64,000 nt of DNA from Xylaria sp. FL1777 (GCA_022578965.1 MU400541.1:248001-312000), one strand, 5' to 3'. Positions 1 through 11,511 are shown, counted from the first letter of the stretch. Translations and numbers: made by a program. The notes: generated by a model not told the origin, from the letters alone.

Positions 1-809
1 TAGGACTGTTGGTTAGTCGATCGGTATATCACTAGCAAATTGACTGATGACGAGATAGATACTCTTGGGGTATCTTACCGGCGCACCTTGTGCTCTGAAG
101 GGATGTCGATCCCGTCCCCATGTTGGTGAACCATCTTGAAGTTGTCAACGTTTAGATTAATCAACTGGAAAAATCATTAGATAGGGTGGCCGACCAATAT
201 TTTACCCAGGCTGGAATCCAGACTACTATATTACACTTATATACTCCCATCTAACACAGCTTTCAATATCAAGCGGGGTACGGAAAGGACGGGAAATCAA
301 TGCAGAACAGAGTTTACCGTCTCAAGTCGTGATGTAATTATTACCACTTGTCACTTGGACATTGGCGATTAGGTTCCAAAGCGGAGGGGTAAGAATTATA
401 GAACACTAGAGAAACAGTGATTCCAGAAGGACCTTGACATAATTGTGAATATTGATGAAACGATCATTAATGCTAATTTTCTATACCGCTTAGTCGCTAA
501 GCATTTCATTGTCCTGCGGGCATACACTAACATTGTTAATATATTCGTATTATGATGTAGAGAGACTCTCATGAATACAAGCATCAGCGTCCGTGTTCAT
601 TACAATTAGGAAGTCAAATCCGATTCGTTGTTTACATCGGCTTCAACGTACTCAGGCCAGTCGTATACCTAACCTGACAACCAAGGAAATAGACCGTTAC
701 GCCAGGGCAAGTTGTCAGCCAATTACCATATAACCCTCCCGGCGGAACGCAGCCAGAGCCGTTTCTTTCTTTTACAAACAGGATTTGAGGAAATACGTCG
801 GCTGTCTCA
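1..809. other. Gene-poor flank downstream of the transcription factor gene
   Basis: No convincing gene is seen. Base composition is ordinary, unlike the AT-rich block further right. Open frames are short (at most about 60 codons) and show no domain or splice logic. The right part should contain the 3' UTR and polyadenylation region of the minus-strand regulator whose stop codon is at 810-812. Nothing else is supported. Confidence 0.6.
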
Positions 810-3374
810 CTATATAGGTTTCTCCCAGTCTACGCTCTCGAGCCACTGTACAAAGTCGCTATCATGACCGAGGAACGGCACTTCAATACCCCAGTTTGCC
901 TCTCCTATTTGGAAGTCAAGTGGATCGGGTGGAGGCCACTCTTGATGAGGGGCTGTTTCGCTCGGGAAGACGTTCAACTCCATACCCTCGTTAGCATGTG
1001 CTTCGTGCTGCTGCTCGTGTTGTATGTGAGATGCAAGCGGCCGCTCCAATAGGTTTGGAGGGCTCAGGATCTTGTCGAGAATGCGCGTGATGACCTTGCG
1101 ACCCTGATCGCACACAGTAAACGACCCGTCAGATGGATCGACATCCCCGAGTCTGGCTGCAAAAACAGATAAGTCCTGGATCGTCCGACTTCTCGGCAAT
1201 AGGGGGTTCTTGGGATAGTTAGGCAACTGTTCCTGTTTCAATAACTCTACCGCTATGACAGAGGCGCTTCGTAGGCCGGAGACAGCAAGGAGAGCGGATA
1301 TGTTGCTCTGTAATATCGATGCTAAGTCGTGGCGCTTGGTAACTTGTAGGATATCCTCGAAAATGGAGCTCGCCGTTGCGACAAGTTTGTCCCAGCTTGC
1401 CCCAGTCTTGCGAATCAAAACTCGCTGGAGGAGCAGCTCGTTCGCCCGGAAGCCTTGATTGAGAGTGATCTTCAATAAAGTCTCCAGGGGCCGCTTCTTT
1501 GACGGTCCAATCTCACTATAGTCGTGCGAGTTGTTGTCCATTCTCCGGATGAACAGTGGTAGGCTTTCCCAGTACTCGTTACTCTTTTTCTGAATTTCTT
1601 CGGCGCGACGGAGGATTTCCTCTCGACTGTATCGACCTAGAGCTAGATCGAGGACTTCTTCTCGCCTAGGGGCAAATCCTAACCACGCTTTCATGAATGT
1701 GGCCCGAGAAACCTTGCCGCTTGTGCCAAACCCGTTCTCATCCAACGATGCAATCATATGCGCAATCTCATCTTCACTGGCAATGAGCTGGGTATCCGGT
1801 ATATCCATAGGCGGAGTAAGATTGCAGTACCTATATGGCAATCTGGGTGGGCGACCAAGATAGGAAGATATGCTAACGTCAGTGGAATACGCCCCGGCTA
1901 CCATTCCCGTGCGTATCTGTTCAAGGAAAAATGGTATGCGCGGCTTGCCTTGCTTGACATCCAGGTGCAGGCCCATAGCTACGACCGCATTGACGAATTC
2001 GCCCGACTCGCGATACACGGCATAACTTCCGTCGCCCTTGATAGAAGCTGTCAAGACCGAATTTTCTACGAGTAGCCAGACAAACAGGTCGTCCAGCGCT
2101 TCGCAATCACGACAGAAGTTGAGGCACGTGGAAGATATCTCACTCATCCTTCGCGCGAGGATAGGTTTCGATACGTTATGCTGTGTAAGCAGAAGATCTG
2201 ACCGACTCAGCGTCGTAGCGCACTGCCCGATTAGTGCAGCAATGATGCCAATAACTTCCCATCGGATGTTCATCCCAGTCGCCTGCAGCGCCCAGGCCTT
2301 ATAGTCCATATCTTCCTTCACGACTATCGACGTCAGCGTGTTGTGCCATAATAATTCAGACAGGCGACGTAGTTTTTCGGGATTCCGTTTCTTAAGAGTG
2401 TCCCCGTGATTCGCCCATAATTTCATGAGCCATTGCTTCATAACGGGCTCAATACAGACATTGCTGACACCGTCTCCAATATCAAAGGAGCGATTGACGA
2501 AATCGTGAACTAAACTCGTGTCCTTCAAAAAGGAGAGTATCTGGGAGCCCCGGACAATCTGGTCATTGGAGATTGTAAGCCGGGGAAGTTTAGGGCCTTC
2601 CAACTCCGTAGACACGACCCCGAGATTACTGAGATTCTCCGAAAAGATACTCATGAAGTTGGTAGTCCCGAAGAAGCCTGGGTTTACTCGTCCCTGTTCC
2701 CCGTTGCACCGATGTGAATGAAGAGGAGGTGCTGATGAAGCGCGATTCAACTTTGCTGGCGCTTGTAATGGCACCTCTTGGTAATGCAGCTGAGGCGACT
2801 CAAAAGTGTGGTAGTCAGATGAATTAGGAGAACCAGACTCGGAGGACTCAATGGTTGGCAAAGGTATCGGGGAAGCCTCTTCATTGACCGTAGTGGCAGG
2901 AGTTGGGAGTGCTTTCTCAACTACCTGACGCTTCTATATAACTGTTGTCAATAAGCTTGTAATATAAGATGTGAAGATTTTTGACGCAATATAGAAAGAG
3001 ATGACCGTTTTGTGTAGGGTTTGGCACCTCATCCGTTCATTCAACTTTGCTCAGCATGTATAACCCTTTCTTATGAAGATCTTGGGAGTCACTTACTTTG
3101 GTGAGTGGGTTTGGATGGTATACACACTTCTCCACGCATTTCCTCTTTACACACCGACTACATACCGGGACTACATGATCACACCTGAGTTTGCTTTTCC
3201 TGTACACGTCAGTGTCAATGACGATGAGGTCTTTAGGCAAACTGAGGACATGTCATACCTGCAAGGCTCGCAGGACTGTAGCTTTCCATTGCGTCTATAA
3301 TTCCTATTGAGAACGTGTTGCGACGATTCGCTCCGCAAATCAACTATCTGCCCACCCGTTTGAGGACTCATCAT
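810..3374 (-). CDS. Zn2Cys6 (GAL4-type) fungal transcription factor, 3 exons, 777 aa
   Basis: I read three exons on the minus strand: 3374-3259, 3199-3097 and 2924-810. Intron 1 (59 nt) starts GTATGA, has a CTGAC branch site and ends ACAG. Intron 2 (172 nt) starts GTAAGT and ends TCAG. The sum is 2334 nt, exactly 778 codons. Splicing intron 1 joins the two halves of a complete zinc binuclear cluster: Cys35, Cys38, Cys45, Cys52, Cys55 and Cys64, with the usual CRKSKLRCD core. This is the DNA-binding domain of nuclear fungal regulators. A middle-homology (fungal-specific TF) domain lies around residues 240-440, with GLHLD near 391 and LGRPPRL near 429. The N-terminal linker is Ser/Pro-rich. The neighbouring transporter gene on the same strand is a plausible target, but this is inference. 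Intron 2 has the less certain acceptor. The exact regulon cannot be told from sequence. Confidence 0.9.
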
Positions 3375-4057
3375 CGAGAGCTAGAAGTGCAATATGGTCT
3401 GCCAAGACCTATTGAGGAGTCGCGTTTTTAGCTGCCTAAGGCACGACAGGGGTAGCCCGATGAGTCAAGTTTTGAACCTGAAAACAGGCAGATGCGAGAT
3501 ATGCGTACGGCGGCATTCTTCCATTTTAGAGGGACTAGTTCGATGGTGAGCTGATGCCTTATTGTAGTTTGTCGAGGAGTCCCCTCTTACCTAGCCTCTT
3601 GAAGCTGCAGGGGTGGGCAGTGGAGATTGAAAGATTGAATTCCGATAATACTCGAGTCGTGATTAGCCTATGACATAGTATCGGAGTTCGGTTAACTTCC
3701 GTATGAAGTCAAGTACCCCAGATAACGACAATCTAGAGCACGTAATTGTCACCGCAGAGCAAGATTCGGAGTTGACCATAAGCACCAACAATGCAAGTCC
3801 ACGACAGATGACGCGTAAGATGTTAGAATACACTGACGTGTCGCATATAAATCCTCGATGAGTTTTTACTTCGTATGTAAGGAGCATGAGTATATAGGTA
3901 AGAGGAGTCTGAGGCATTGGAACTTTGTTCAGCAGAAACAAGATAACAGCAGCAATTCCTCACACCACTCACCCATTATAAATAAAGAACGAGAACGGTC
4001 ATCACAATTCTTCTTAATAAGGGAATCAAGTAATTCAAAGTTGATAAACAATCAAAA
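3375..4057. promoter_or_regulatory. Intergenic region between divergent starts (regulator and small gene candidate)
   Basis: About 680 bp without a supported gene. It must hold the promoter of the minus-strand regulator (ATG at 3374-3372). Its right edge has a TATA-like stretch (ATTATAAATAAA, about 3975-3986) some 75-80 bp before the ATG at 4058, followed by an A-rich, C-poor leader ending in TCAAAAATGCC, a good fungal start context. Short frames here are not convincing. No other site is called. Confidence 0.4.
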
Positions 4058-4373
4058 ATGCCTGGGCAGTCATCCACTACTTTCTCTTCTACATCTTCCG
4101 AGATGTCAACCAAGCCAACTACTGGCGAGCATAAAGACTCCTCATCAACGTACTCGTATGATCCCAAGCAAGAAGCCGCACAACGACAAAAGGATAAGGA
4201 CGACGAAATAAAGCGGCTCATGCGAAGTAGGTACCCTTTTGAAGCATATGACTGCTGTGCATTGAAACTAGAGTACTGATCGGGTGGAACATAGCCGCTT
4301 ACAAGAACTCGGTCAAAATGAACATCTGAGATCCGAGGACCTTCAACTATCATTGCCACTTTGGCTGGATTAA
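4058..4373 (+). CDS. Candidate small hypothetical gene, possibly eroded
   Basis: The ATG at 4058 sits in a good fungal context with a TATA-like box upstream. The first about 56 codons are Ser/Thr-rich (STTFSSTSSEMSTKPTT), then charged and probably helical (DPKQEAAQRQKDKDDEIKRL). The uninterrupted frame stops at 4279. Two splice readings are possible. Donor GTACCC at 4231 with acceptor ATAG at 4294 gives an 83-residue product ending at 4373. The better donor GTAGGT at 4227 with the same acceptor gives about 67 residues. Bases 4324-4442 also hold a short coding-like stretch (LKELFDYADEFMGMTAF) in another frame, which could be a further exon or the sign of a frameshift. I do not recognise the family. 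This may be a real small gene, or a decayed one. Confidence 0.35.
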
Positions 4374-4933
4374 AGGAATTATTTGATTATGCGGACGAAT
4401 TTATGGGCATGACAGCTTTTATAGATAGGGTTATGGCTTAAAAGAAGCAAGAAAGGAGCATTGCAGATTGAAAAGGGCGTTGGTTGCATAAATAATGTAT
4501 GACATTGGTATCATGACGAGAGGCTATTGTTGGATATTAATCTAGCAGTACAATTATCTAAACTTACAAAATACTCTCTAAATCCTGGCATGAGGAAGTT
4601 GATAATGTACAAGAGTTTAATGCCTTTCTCAGGCACAATGTATTGCACGTGGATGCTGATTACCCTTTACTCTATGCTCGGGATATTGGACTTTGAAGAG
4701 CGACCTGAGTCAAGACTCCTTCCCCCCTCCCCTCGGGCGAGTCCCGAAGCTAAAGGGAGAATTAGTAAACAGTGGAGATTGAAATGTTATGGTGGAAGCT
4801 ATAAAAAGATTTGTTGTTTTCGTGAAACAAGACTTCAATTAACAACTATCATCGGCTGTCTAAAAGGGGTATTTTGGTGAAGTATATCTAGAAAACTAGC
4901 TAGTGTTTATGGACTGCTACTTCTGATTTGTGT
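4374..4933. other. Intergenic; possible eroded coding fragment at 4562-4696
   Basis: This stretch lies between the small gene candidate and the 3' end of the transporter. Plus-strand frame 4562-4696 reads 44 codons before TGA and has protein-like composition (EEVDNVQEFNAFLRHNVLHV...), but it has no start, no clear splice sites and no family I recognise. An overlapping frame from 4527 to 4880 looks random. I treat the area as intergenic with a possible gene remnant. Confidence 0.3.
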
Positions 4934-7064
4934 TTATCGCATCTCCTTCTCCCGGCGAGCTACTCCGTCCTCGTAGAGAGGTTTTAGTTCAGCTTTCCTC
5001 TGGAAAAGAACCCAGCGCTTGAACCACCAGGGAACAACCTGAGTAACTTGGTAGTTGATGAACTTGCTAGTAGGAACAGCAAATACATAGTCGAGCTCCT
5101 CGAGCGTGCGTTGTTTCGTCTCGGGGACCAGGAAGAAGATCATGACGAAAGCCAGGACATTGAAGCCAGCATACAAGCCGAAAGCGCCGACGGTTCCTAG
5201 ACGTCCTAGAATGAAGGGGAATGTGATGCCGAGGACAGCGGCCCAACCCAAGCAAGTAGCAACAGCGAAACCCATACCGACCTCTCGGTGAGAGAGAGGA
5301 TAAACCTCGGCCGAGTAGGTAAAAGGAACCGGTCCTTCACCGGGTGAGTAGAAAGCGGCGAACAAGAATATAAAAAGAGCTACGAGTCCTAGTCGTGCAG
5401 GATTGCCCTGGGGAATCAGTGTGGATAAACCGGCAGCGAGCAAGGTCCAGGTCATCTGGGGGAATGTGAACAAGAGCAGTGATCGACGGCCGAACGTATC
5501 GATAGTCCAGAAGGCAGGGAACGCAAAGAGCCAATTAACAGCACCGAAGCCGAACGAGGCGAGCAGAGCCTGGAACTGAGTGAAACCAGCTTCCACGAAG
5601 ACAGTTGACGAATAGAATGCAATGATGTTGATACCACAGAGCTGTTGAGCAATCATGACGGTGAAAGCAGCGTACGTGGCGCGACGAACTCGAGGAATCG
5701 TGAACAACTGGCCAAAGCGTGTGATGTAATTGCTCCCACTCGTGACCTGCTCTTCGATAGAGAGTTGAGCGTGGATAGAGTACATATCACGAGCAACTTG
5801 GATAGGGTGGTGTCGCAGAATAACTAGAGACTTCCACGCCTGGGGATAGCGGTTCTTCTTCATCAACCATCTCGGGCTCTCAGGGCAGAAGAAAATGAGG
5901 ACCAGAAGCGGGACGGCGGGGATAAAGGGAGCACCCAACATCAAGCGCCAGTTATTGGGAGTGTAATAGACGGCAAGGTTGATAGCCGTACCGAGGAAGA
6001 TACCGAAGGCAGTCCACATCTGCCATGACATGACTAGGGCGCCTCGAACAGCGGCAGGGGCGTTTTCAGCGGCGAAGATAGGAACTAAGGGCTACGATCA
6101 GTCAAGCAATTGCAGTTGAAGGGAGCAGTACGAACCTGTCGAGGCCTTGAGACCCATGCCAATACCCATGAGAAGACGGTTGGAGAGCTGTTGAGCATAG
6201 GTTCGAGAGAAAGCGGAGCCGATGACGGGCCAGATACAGAAGTTCGCGGCCAAGAAAATAGTGCCTCGGCGACCAATCCAGTTGTTGAAGGGATCAGAGA
6301 GCCAGCAACCAATAGTGGCACAACCAATATAAGGTCCAGCGTTAATGAGGCCAACGAGCTAAGCAACCAACGAGTTAGTAATCAGAAGACGCGAACAGGA
6401 TCCAGTCGGAAACTTACAATTTGATCCCGAACGCTGTCAGAATCAATGCCATAATATTTGGGGAAGAATAAAGTGGCGCCGTTGGATCCGGTCTGATCCC
6501 AGCCTTGAACGGCCGCGCCAACAGAGCAAGTGATAATGGTGAGGTAGAGCCTCCATGGCAGCCGCCACTTGTGTAAGATCTCGCTTCGGAGAGCTTGCTT
6601 TTCAGTCTCATCTAGAGCCTCTGGGCCATCGATATCCTCGAATTCTGTCGGGCTCTGAGCAACCAAAGCACCCTTCCGGAAGTATGCCACGTGTTCCTGA
6701 AGACCCTTCTCTTGCACGAAGGCCTCGACATCACGCATAAGCTGCTCGCGTGGAATGCCCTGCAAGGGGTTCACGATCCTGTTGTCAGGTCACGTTAGAT
6801 CCATCTGGTGCAAGGGGGAGTAGGCGTGGGGTGCGTGTGCTATGGAAGCATCTCGCGTCGACAACAGACTATATATAACTTACTTAGCTTGAAGGTTGGT
6901 GTTGAGGTTGACATGTTCAGTAACGTCAAGTCCATGTTCTAACTTTTCGTCAGGGACGCCCTTAGGCTCGATACTATAGCTATAATTAGCCATTCTTATT
7001 CGCTTTGCCAGGCTCTTAAAGACCTTTGCTTAGCAACTCACCTGTCTTTCTCGATGTCTGACAT
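4934..7064 (-). CDS. MFS sugar transporter (sugar porter family), 5 exons, 615 aa
   Basis: Exons on the minus strand: 7064-7042, 6973-6884, 6778-6418, 6358-6136 and 6084-4934, totalling 1848 nt (616 codons). Introns are 68, 105, 59 and 51 nt, all GT...AG; the 59-nt one has a perfect TACTAAC branch site. The product is a plasma-membrane proton-coupled sugar porter with 12 expected TM helices. Motifs in order: [10 protein letters not shown] near residue 130, GRR after TM2, PESPRWL at 300-306, [14 protein letters not shown] at 379-392, DTFGRRSLL at 428-436, GEGPVPF at 481 and the C-terminal [15 protein letters not shown] at 553-567. The long cytosolic N-terminus with [11 protein letters not shown] is typical of a filamentous-fungus subfamily. 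The substrate (hexose, pentose, polyol or inositol) cannot be fixed. The gene looks intact, with no truncation or RIP. Confidence 0.93.
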
Positions 7065-7240
7065 CTTAGCGTCCAGTGATGATTAGAGTAACACAAGCTG
7101 GCACGAAAATGGAAGAACGGAAGACATGCGACAAGAAAACGCGCGGATCAACCAGTCTTATAGAGAAAGATGGGGATCGCTCCTAGCAGTGAAGAGTGAA
7201 TATATCCCTACCCGACACTAACATAATAATAAGCTAGACA

Positions 7241-7278
7241 CCCCGGACTCTAACTGATAGCCGTCGCATTCACCCCAG
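7241..7278 (-). promoter_or_regulatory. Two candidate CreA-type carbon-repression sites upstream of the sugar transporter
   Basis: On the minus strand, CTGGGG (7278-7273) and CCGGGG (7246-7241) both fit the fungal CreA consensus SYGGRG. They lie about 210 and 180 bp before the transporter ATG (7064). A TATA-like ATATAT lies near 7200. Paired sites at this distance are common in carbon-repressed transporter promoters, but the motif is short and can occur by chance. Confidence 0.3.
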
Positions 7279-7796
7279 AACCCACCAGAGTCCACAATTC
7301 CTCTACAAGCATCTTGGAAGTCTGATTGTTAGTTGGTGCCGCTGATCCCGCCAAGATCTAACCTGCATTCGCCTGTACTGACTGTGTTTGGTCGGACTAA
7401 AGTGAGTTGCTGTGGTGTCATCGGATGTTGACCACGGTGCCAATTCCGGCAGCCAGGATGCGCCGCACGGAGAAATTTTTCGAAGGACTACAACTAAATA
7501 AGTGTGCTACGTAATAAGGCTCACATACTGTAAAACTACGGTGGCGAATTAACAAAATTAGAAACTGTCTTGGATGTTAAAAAAGGTATTATTAATAGTT
7601 CTCATTGACATCTTCAGTATCGAGACTATCTATTACTTCCATGTATGTTCGCCTGAGGCAAGATTTCACAGATTTTTCTAGATCGCGTGATCTTTGCTTT
7701 GTCTCCCAGGTACAAGGGATATAAGCATACAGTAGTAGTGTACAGAATTGTGTATATGGACAAATTTCCTAACCTATCTAGGTAGGTTAGTATACA

Positions 7797-7814
7797 CTCT
7801 AGCATATGCTAGAG
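7797..7814. repeat. Perfect 18-bp palindrome
   Basis: CTCTAGCATATGCTAGAG is a perfect palindrome. Just to its left, AACCTA and TAGGTT (about 7771-7788) form a second small inverted repeat. Function unknown; it may be a protein-binding site or the tip of a small element. Confidence 0.6.
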
Positions 7815-8401
7815 ATATTCCCGTTATTGCCCGCCGTCACTAGTATATACCTACTTACGCGAGTGAAAAATTACCTACAGTACACACTGTATTGTAAAAC
7901 CAAGGAAGATGGTGTCTTTACTAAAGGTAGTAGGTAGTCGAACTTGCGGCTCTTCCGTATGGCGATTTTTTTTTCTTTAACCGAATCGCCTCTGGATCTA
8001 CATAATTACCCTCGCGGACATAACCCAGTATGGTGGTGAGAAGTTGTCGAGCCGTCGCCCTCCCACATTGCATGGGAGGTTGAAAATTTGCGCCTCCCGT
8101 GCTGTAGCTAAGCCGTAGAAGCTTGGATCTCCAGGTCCAGCTATTTTCGCGTACGGCTTGCCGTATGATGTTGCACGCCACATGAGAGCACACGTGATAG
8201 GTAGAATACTACATCCTATGGTCGTCCTAGGCTTTGGACATAAGTAGAATTACGATGGGTGTATGGGGAAAAAAAAATACTGGAGCTACCTACTATGGTC
8301 TGGTTATAAACGAAGCGATGGAAGTGAGAGGATTGCTAGCCCATATCCTCGGCTACGCCGTGTCTCCAGGTCTTGGCTCTGAATTCCATTTCTGCTTTCC
8401 C

Positions 8402-8422
8402 GGTATGCATGCTATGCATACC
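8402..8422. repeat. Inverted repeat, 9-bp arms with 3-bp loop
   Basis: GGTATGCAT / gct / ATGCATACC is a perfect hairpin-forming repeat in an otherwise featureless stretch. Confidence 0.6.
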
Positions 8423-8515
8423 AACATGGTTGTGGGCAAGGGTGTTAGGTGCCGATCATAAGCCGGGAGCCCGCCTAGCTGAAATCCAACGACCGCCAAG
8501 CCAGCGGCTTACCTC

Positions 8516-8563
8516 GTTCAGGGTCTTGTTCAGGGCCTCATCCAGGGCCTCGTCTGGGGCCTC
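8516..8563 (+). repeat. 12-bp tandem repeat, 4 copies
   Basis: Four consecutive 12-bp units follow the pattern RTYCAGGGCCTC (first unit GTTCAGGGTCTT, last GTCTGGGGCCTC). It is GC-rich and in contrast with the later AT minisatellites. No coding frame is supported across it. Confidence 0.75.
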
Positions 8564-9797
8564 TTACGAATCGACCAGACGCTGGGCTGATGGTCTCTGT
8601 ACTAGATACTAGGTTTGCGGTATCGACACGGCGCATACACATAGGAATGCCTTCATACACCTAACATGCCCGTACGCAAGTTTAAGCAACTTTACACAAG
8701 AAGGACGTTTAGTGTCACATGACGCCGCTTTCTACGTAGTAGGATCTATACTGACGTAGTGAAGGCCTCTGAGCCAGGCGATCTCTCCACAGTGTTTCAT
8801 TAGAGCCATTTTTTTTCGGTCTCCACAGCACCTACATGGAGCGATCGTCGTATGAAGCGGTGAACTCCAGGAATAGGTAGATAAGTTACATTCCAGATAT
8901 AGGTACAATGACTGACTGCTGGTCACATTCGTTCTTTTTTCTTTCTATCCCTACAACGCCCCGCTTGATATATCCAATAGCGGCGGGAATGCCATCGAAT
9001 GCAATGCCAGGCGCAAACCCTCCCTCGCGATCATCGCGATCAGCACACGCAATCCTCATGTAGTATACACGTGCACTACATCAATACGAAATAATGTTGT
9101 AAGTACATACCAAGGGTTGAGAAGCATTCTGTGACTACACGACGCTAGGATGAACTATTACGCTAGCGCAAAAAGAAAAAAAAGGAAAAAAAATCACTGA
9201 TATGTAAATCTATGAGAATCATGCGATGGCCACATATTGATGCCGGTGTTCCAGCGATACTACATGCACGTAATACCTACATGTATGAATTTACCAATGC
9301 GCCATGCTAACTCTACTAGCGTAGGGTAGTGTAACTCCGTGGTCTGACCAGTGTCGTCAGCGGCGACTAGGGTTCCCCTTATTATTCCCCTCACAATCAG
9401 GTTCCCCATGCGGAGATAACTTCTGGAGCGCGACAACGCTATCCTATACTCGGCTCTGTTGCATATCGTAACAACCGGTAATTCTAGTACAAGGATAGCA
9501 TGTAACTTGGAGTATTTCTAGTTACTGTTGCTTAGTACAAAAGGTACTCTTCTATTAACTTTACTTATGGTTAATATATATACTTATACTTATATTTTTT
9601 ACTTATTTAGTGTATTATTATGCTTTTAATAGGTTATAAGCTTAGGTTTAGCAATAGATTTAAGCGGACTATTAATTTTTTACTAAAGCGCTAAAAAACT
9701 AGCTAAAACTAAAAAATTAATAGCTAGCTTAAAATAATGCTATAATGCTAAAAATGGTTTATTATTACTATTATTACTTTATTAATACAAATCTAAG

Positions 9798-9866
9798 CAT
9801 ACGCCACGACCTACACAAGTTTCGGGGCGGGTATGCAAAAGAGGCCGAAGGTTTTCTGCAAAGTTA
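9798..9866. other. GC-rich islet inside the AT block
   Basis: About 70 bp with near-normal G+C (contains TTTCGGGGCGGG and GAGGCCGAAGG) embedded in DNA that is almost only A and T. It may be a fragment of non-repeated DNA that escaped mutation. Confidence 0.5.
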
Positions 9867-10131
9867 AATAAATAATTTAAATATTTTAATGGTTATTTAT
9901 TTAATAACTATATAAATAAAATAGAAATAAATATATAAAAATTATTATAAAATTTAATAAAGTTTAAGCTATTTAATACTAATTATAAAATAATTATTAA
10001 TATAAAAATAAAAAAGAAACAATAAAAAAAAAGGAAAAAAAAATACATAAATACATAAATACATAAATAAATATATAAAAGAATACATAAAAAATACATA
10101 AATATGTAAAAAAAGAAAAAAAAAAGAAAAA

Positions 10132-10154
10132 AAATAAATAAAGAAATAAAGAAA

Positions 10155-10233
<79 letters not shown>

Positions 10234-10258
10234 AGAAATAAATAAATAAATAAAGAAA

Positions 10259-10313
<55 letters not shown>
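10132..10313 (+). repeat. (TAAA)n microsatellite, about 180 bp
   Basis: A nearly perfect run of TAAA units with a few GAAA variants, flanked by A-rich low-complexity DNA. Confidence 0.9.
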
Positions 10314-10615
10314 AAAAAGAAATAAAAAAATTAATATATAAATATAACTTTATATAAATATAACATTTTTTAGCTTTTTATTAACTTAAAAAATTATTAA
10401 TAAACTTAAGTATTATTTTATATAATTATTATATTATTATAAAAACTTTAATAGTTAATGTTTTATTATATATTATAATAACTTTATAATTTAATTAAAG
10501 CTATATTTATGCTTTTATTTTTAATAATTTTTATTATTATTAAAAATATTAATAAATTAACTATATTATAAAATTATTAAGTTTTTTTACTAATGTAATA
10601 ACTAGTATATAAACT

Positions 10616-10810
10616 AATATAATTAATATATAAACTATTAAAATTAAACTTTAAATTACTTATAATAATATAAATAAATTAACGTTTATAATAAGCTTTA
10701 TATATTTTATTTTAACTTTTAAGCTTTTTTTTTTTTAGCTTAAAACTTTTCTTTATAATATTAATATATTAATTATTATACTATTTAATTAATTATAATA
10801 TTATTTTAAG
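10616..10810 (+). repeat. Dispersed repeat F, copy 1
   Basis: This about 195-bp AT-rich stretch is repeated in the same orientation at about 45552-45755. Shared landmarks are ATATATAAACTATTAAAATTAAA, AATAAGCTTTATATATTTTATTTTAACTTTTAAGC and AATATTAATATATTAATT in the same order and spacing. It is probably a fragment of a degraded element. Family unknown. Confidence 0.6.
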
Positions 10811-11511
10811 ATTACTTTATAATTATTAAGCATTTATTAAATATATAACTATTTATTAATTTATTATTAGTTAATAATTAATAAATTAAGTTATTTTTTA
10901 TTTTAGTTTTATATTTAATTTTAATTAATCTAATTTAAAACTAAAAGCATTTATGTTTTTAAAAAAATAAAACCTAGTTTTAATTATAAACTTAAAAAGA
11001 TTTTAAAAATTAACATTTATTATTGCTTTAAATTATATATTTTTAAAAGATTTTACTTTTAATATATTTATACTTTAAATAAAAAAAAAGTTTATATTTA
11101 AAAACGCAAAAAAAACCTAAAACAAAAAACTAAAATATGTTATTATATAATATAATAAAAGTTAAAAACTAAGCTTAATAATAGCTTTTAATATTAGTTT
11201 AAAAACTATAAACTAAACTAAATAATAATTATATAATAATATATAAACTATAATTAAAAATAACATAATTAAACTATTAAAATTAAAAGCTTTTAAATAA
11301 ACAATTAATATATAAGCATAATTTTATATAAATATAACTTTTTTAAAGGTTTTTATTAACTTAAATTAAAGTTTATTAAGCATAACTTTTAGCGTTAATT
11401 TGTTTAGTTTATTAACTTATATATAAAAGCTTTAATAATTATAATAGTTATAATAGCTATAATAACTATAATAACTATAATAATTATAATAACTATAATT
11501 GTTATAATAAT

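Larger units (their letters stand above)
7279..9540. other. Gene-poor spacer between the transporter and the AT-rich block
   Basis: About 2.2 kb of mixed composition without a supported gene. The longest frames (up to 90 codons, e.g. 7921-8193 minus) have no start context, splice sites or family resemblance. The stretch has several palindromes and a short tandem repeat, listed separately, and many short purine or pyrimidine runs. It could hold old element ends, but no flanking duplications were found. Confidence 0.5.
9541..11511. other. Start of AT-rich RIP-like block; low-complexity AT DNA
   Basis: At about 9540 the base composition changes abruptly to very AT-rich DNA that runs to the window end. 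This part has no readable gene. It contains a short less mutated islet (about 9798-9866), the (TAAA)n microsatellite, a segment shared with 45552-45755, and from about 11430 a TATAATAACTA-type minisatellite into which repeat A copy 1 inserted. Confidence 0.7.

Noticed and set aside
396..584. 62-codon minus-strand frame near the left edge
   Set aside because: Short, no start context, no motif and no splice sites.
864..2721. Plus-strand frames opposite the transcription factor (864-1052, 1255-1458, 1758-2075, 2038-2304, 2518-2721)
   Set aside because: They are antisense shadows of the well-supported regulator gene and lack starts in context, splice logic or motifs.
3976..4359. 127-codon minus-strand frame opposite the small gene candidate
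   Set aside because: The plus strand has the better start context, promoter-like box and residue composition; the minus frame has no recognisable feature.
4720..4765. tRNA-like GC-rich stretch (CCTCGGGCGAGTCCCGAAGC)
   Set aside because: No cloverleaf with acceptor, D and T arms could be drawn around it.
10132..10313. CRISPR-like or telomeric array
   Set aside because: The units are uninterrupted TAAA without spacers, and no TTAGGG-type repeat is present.
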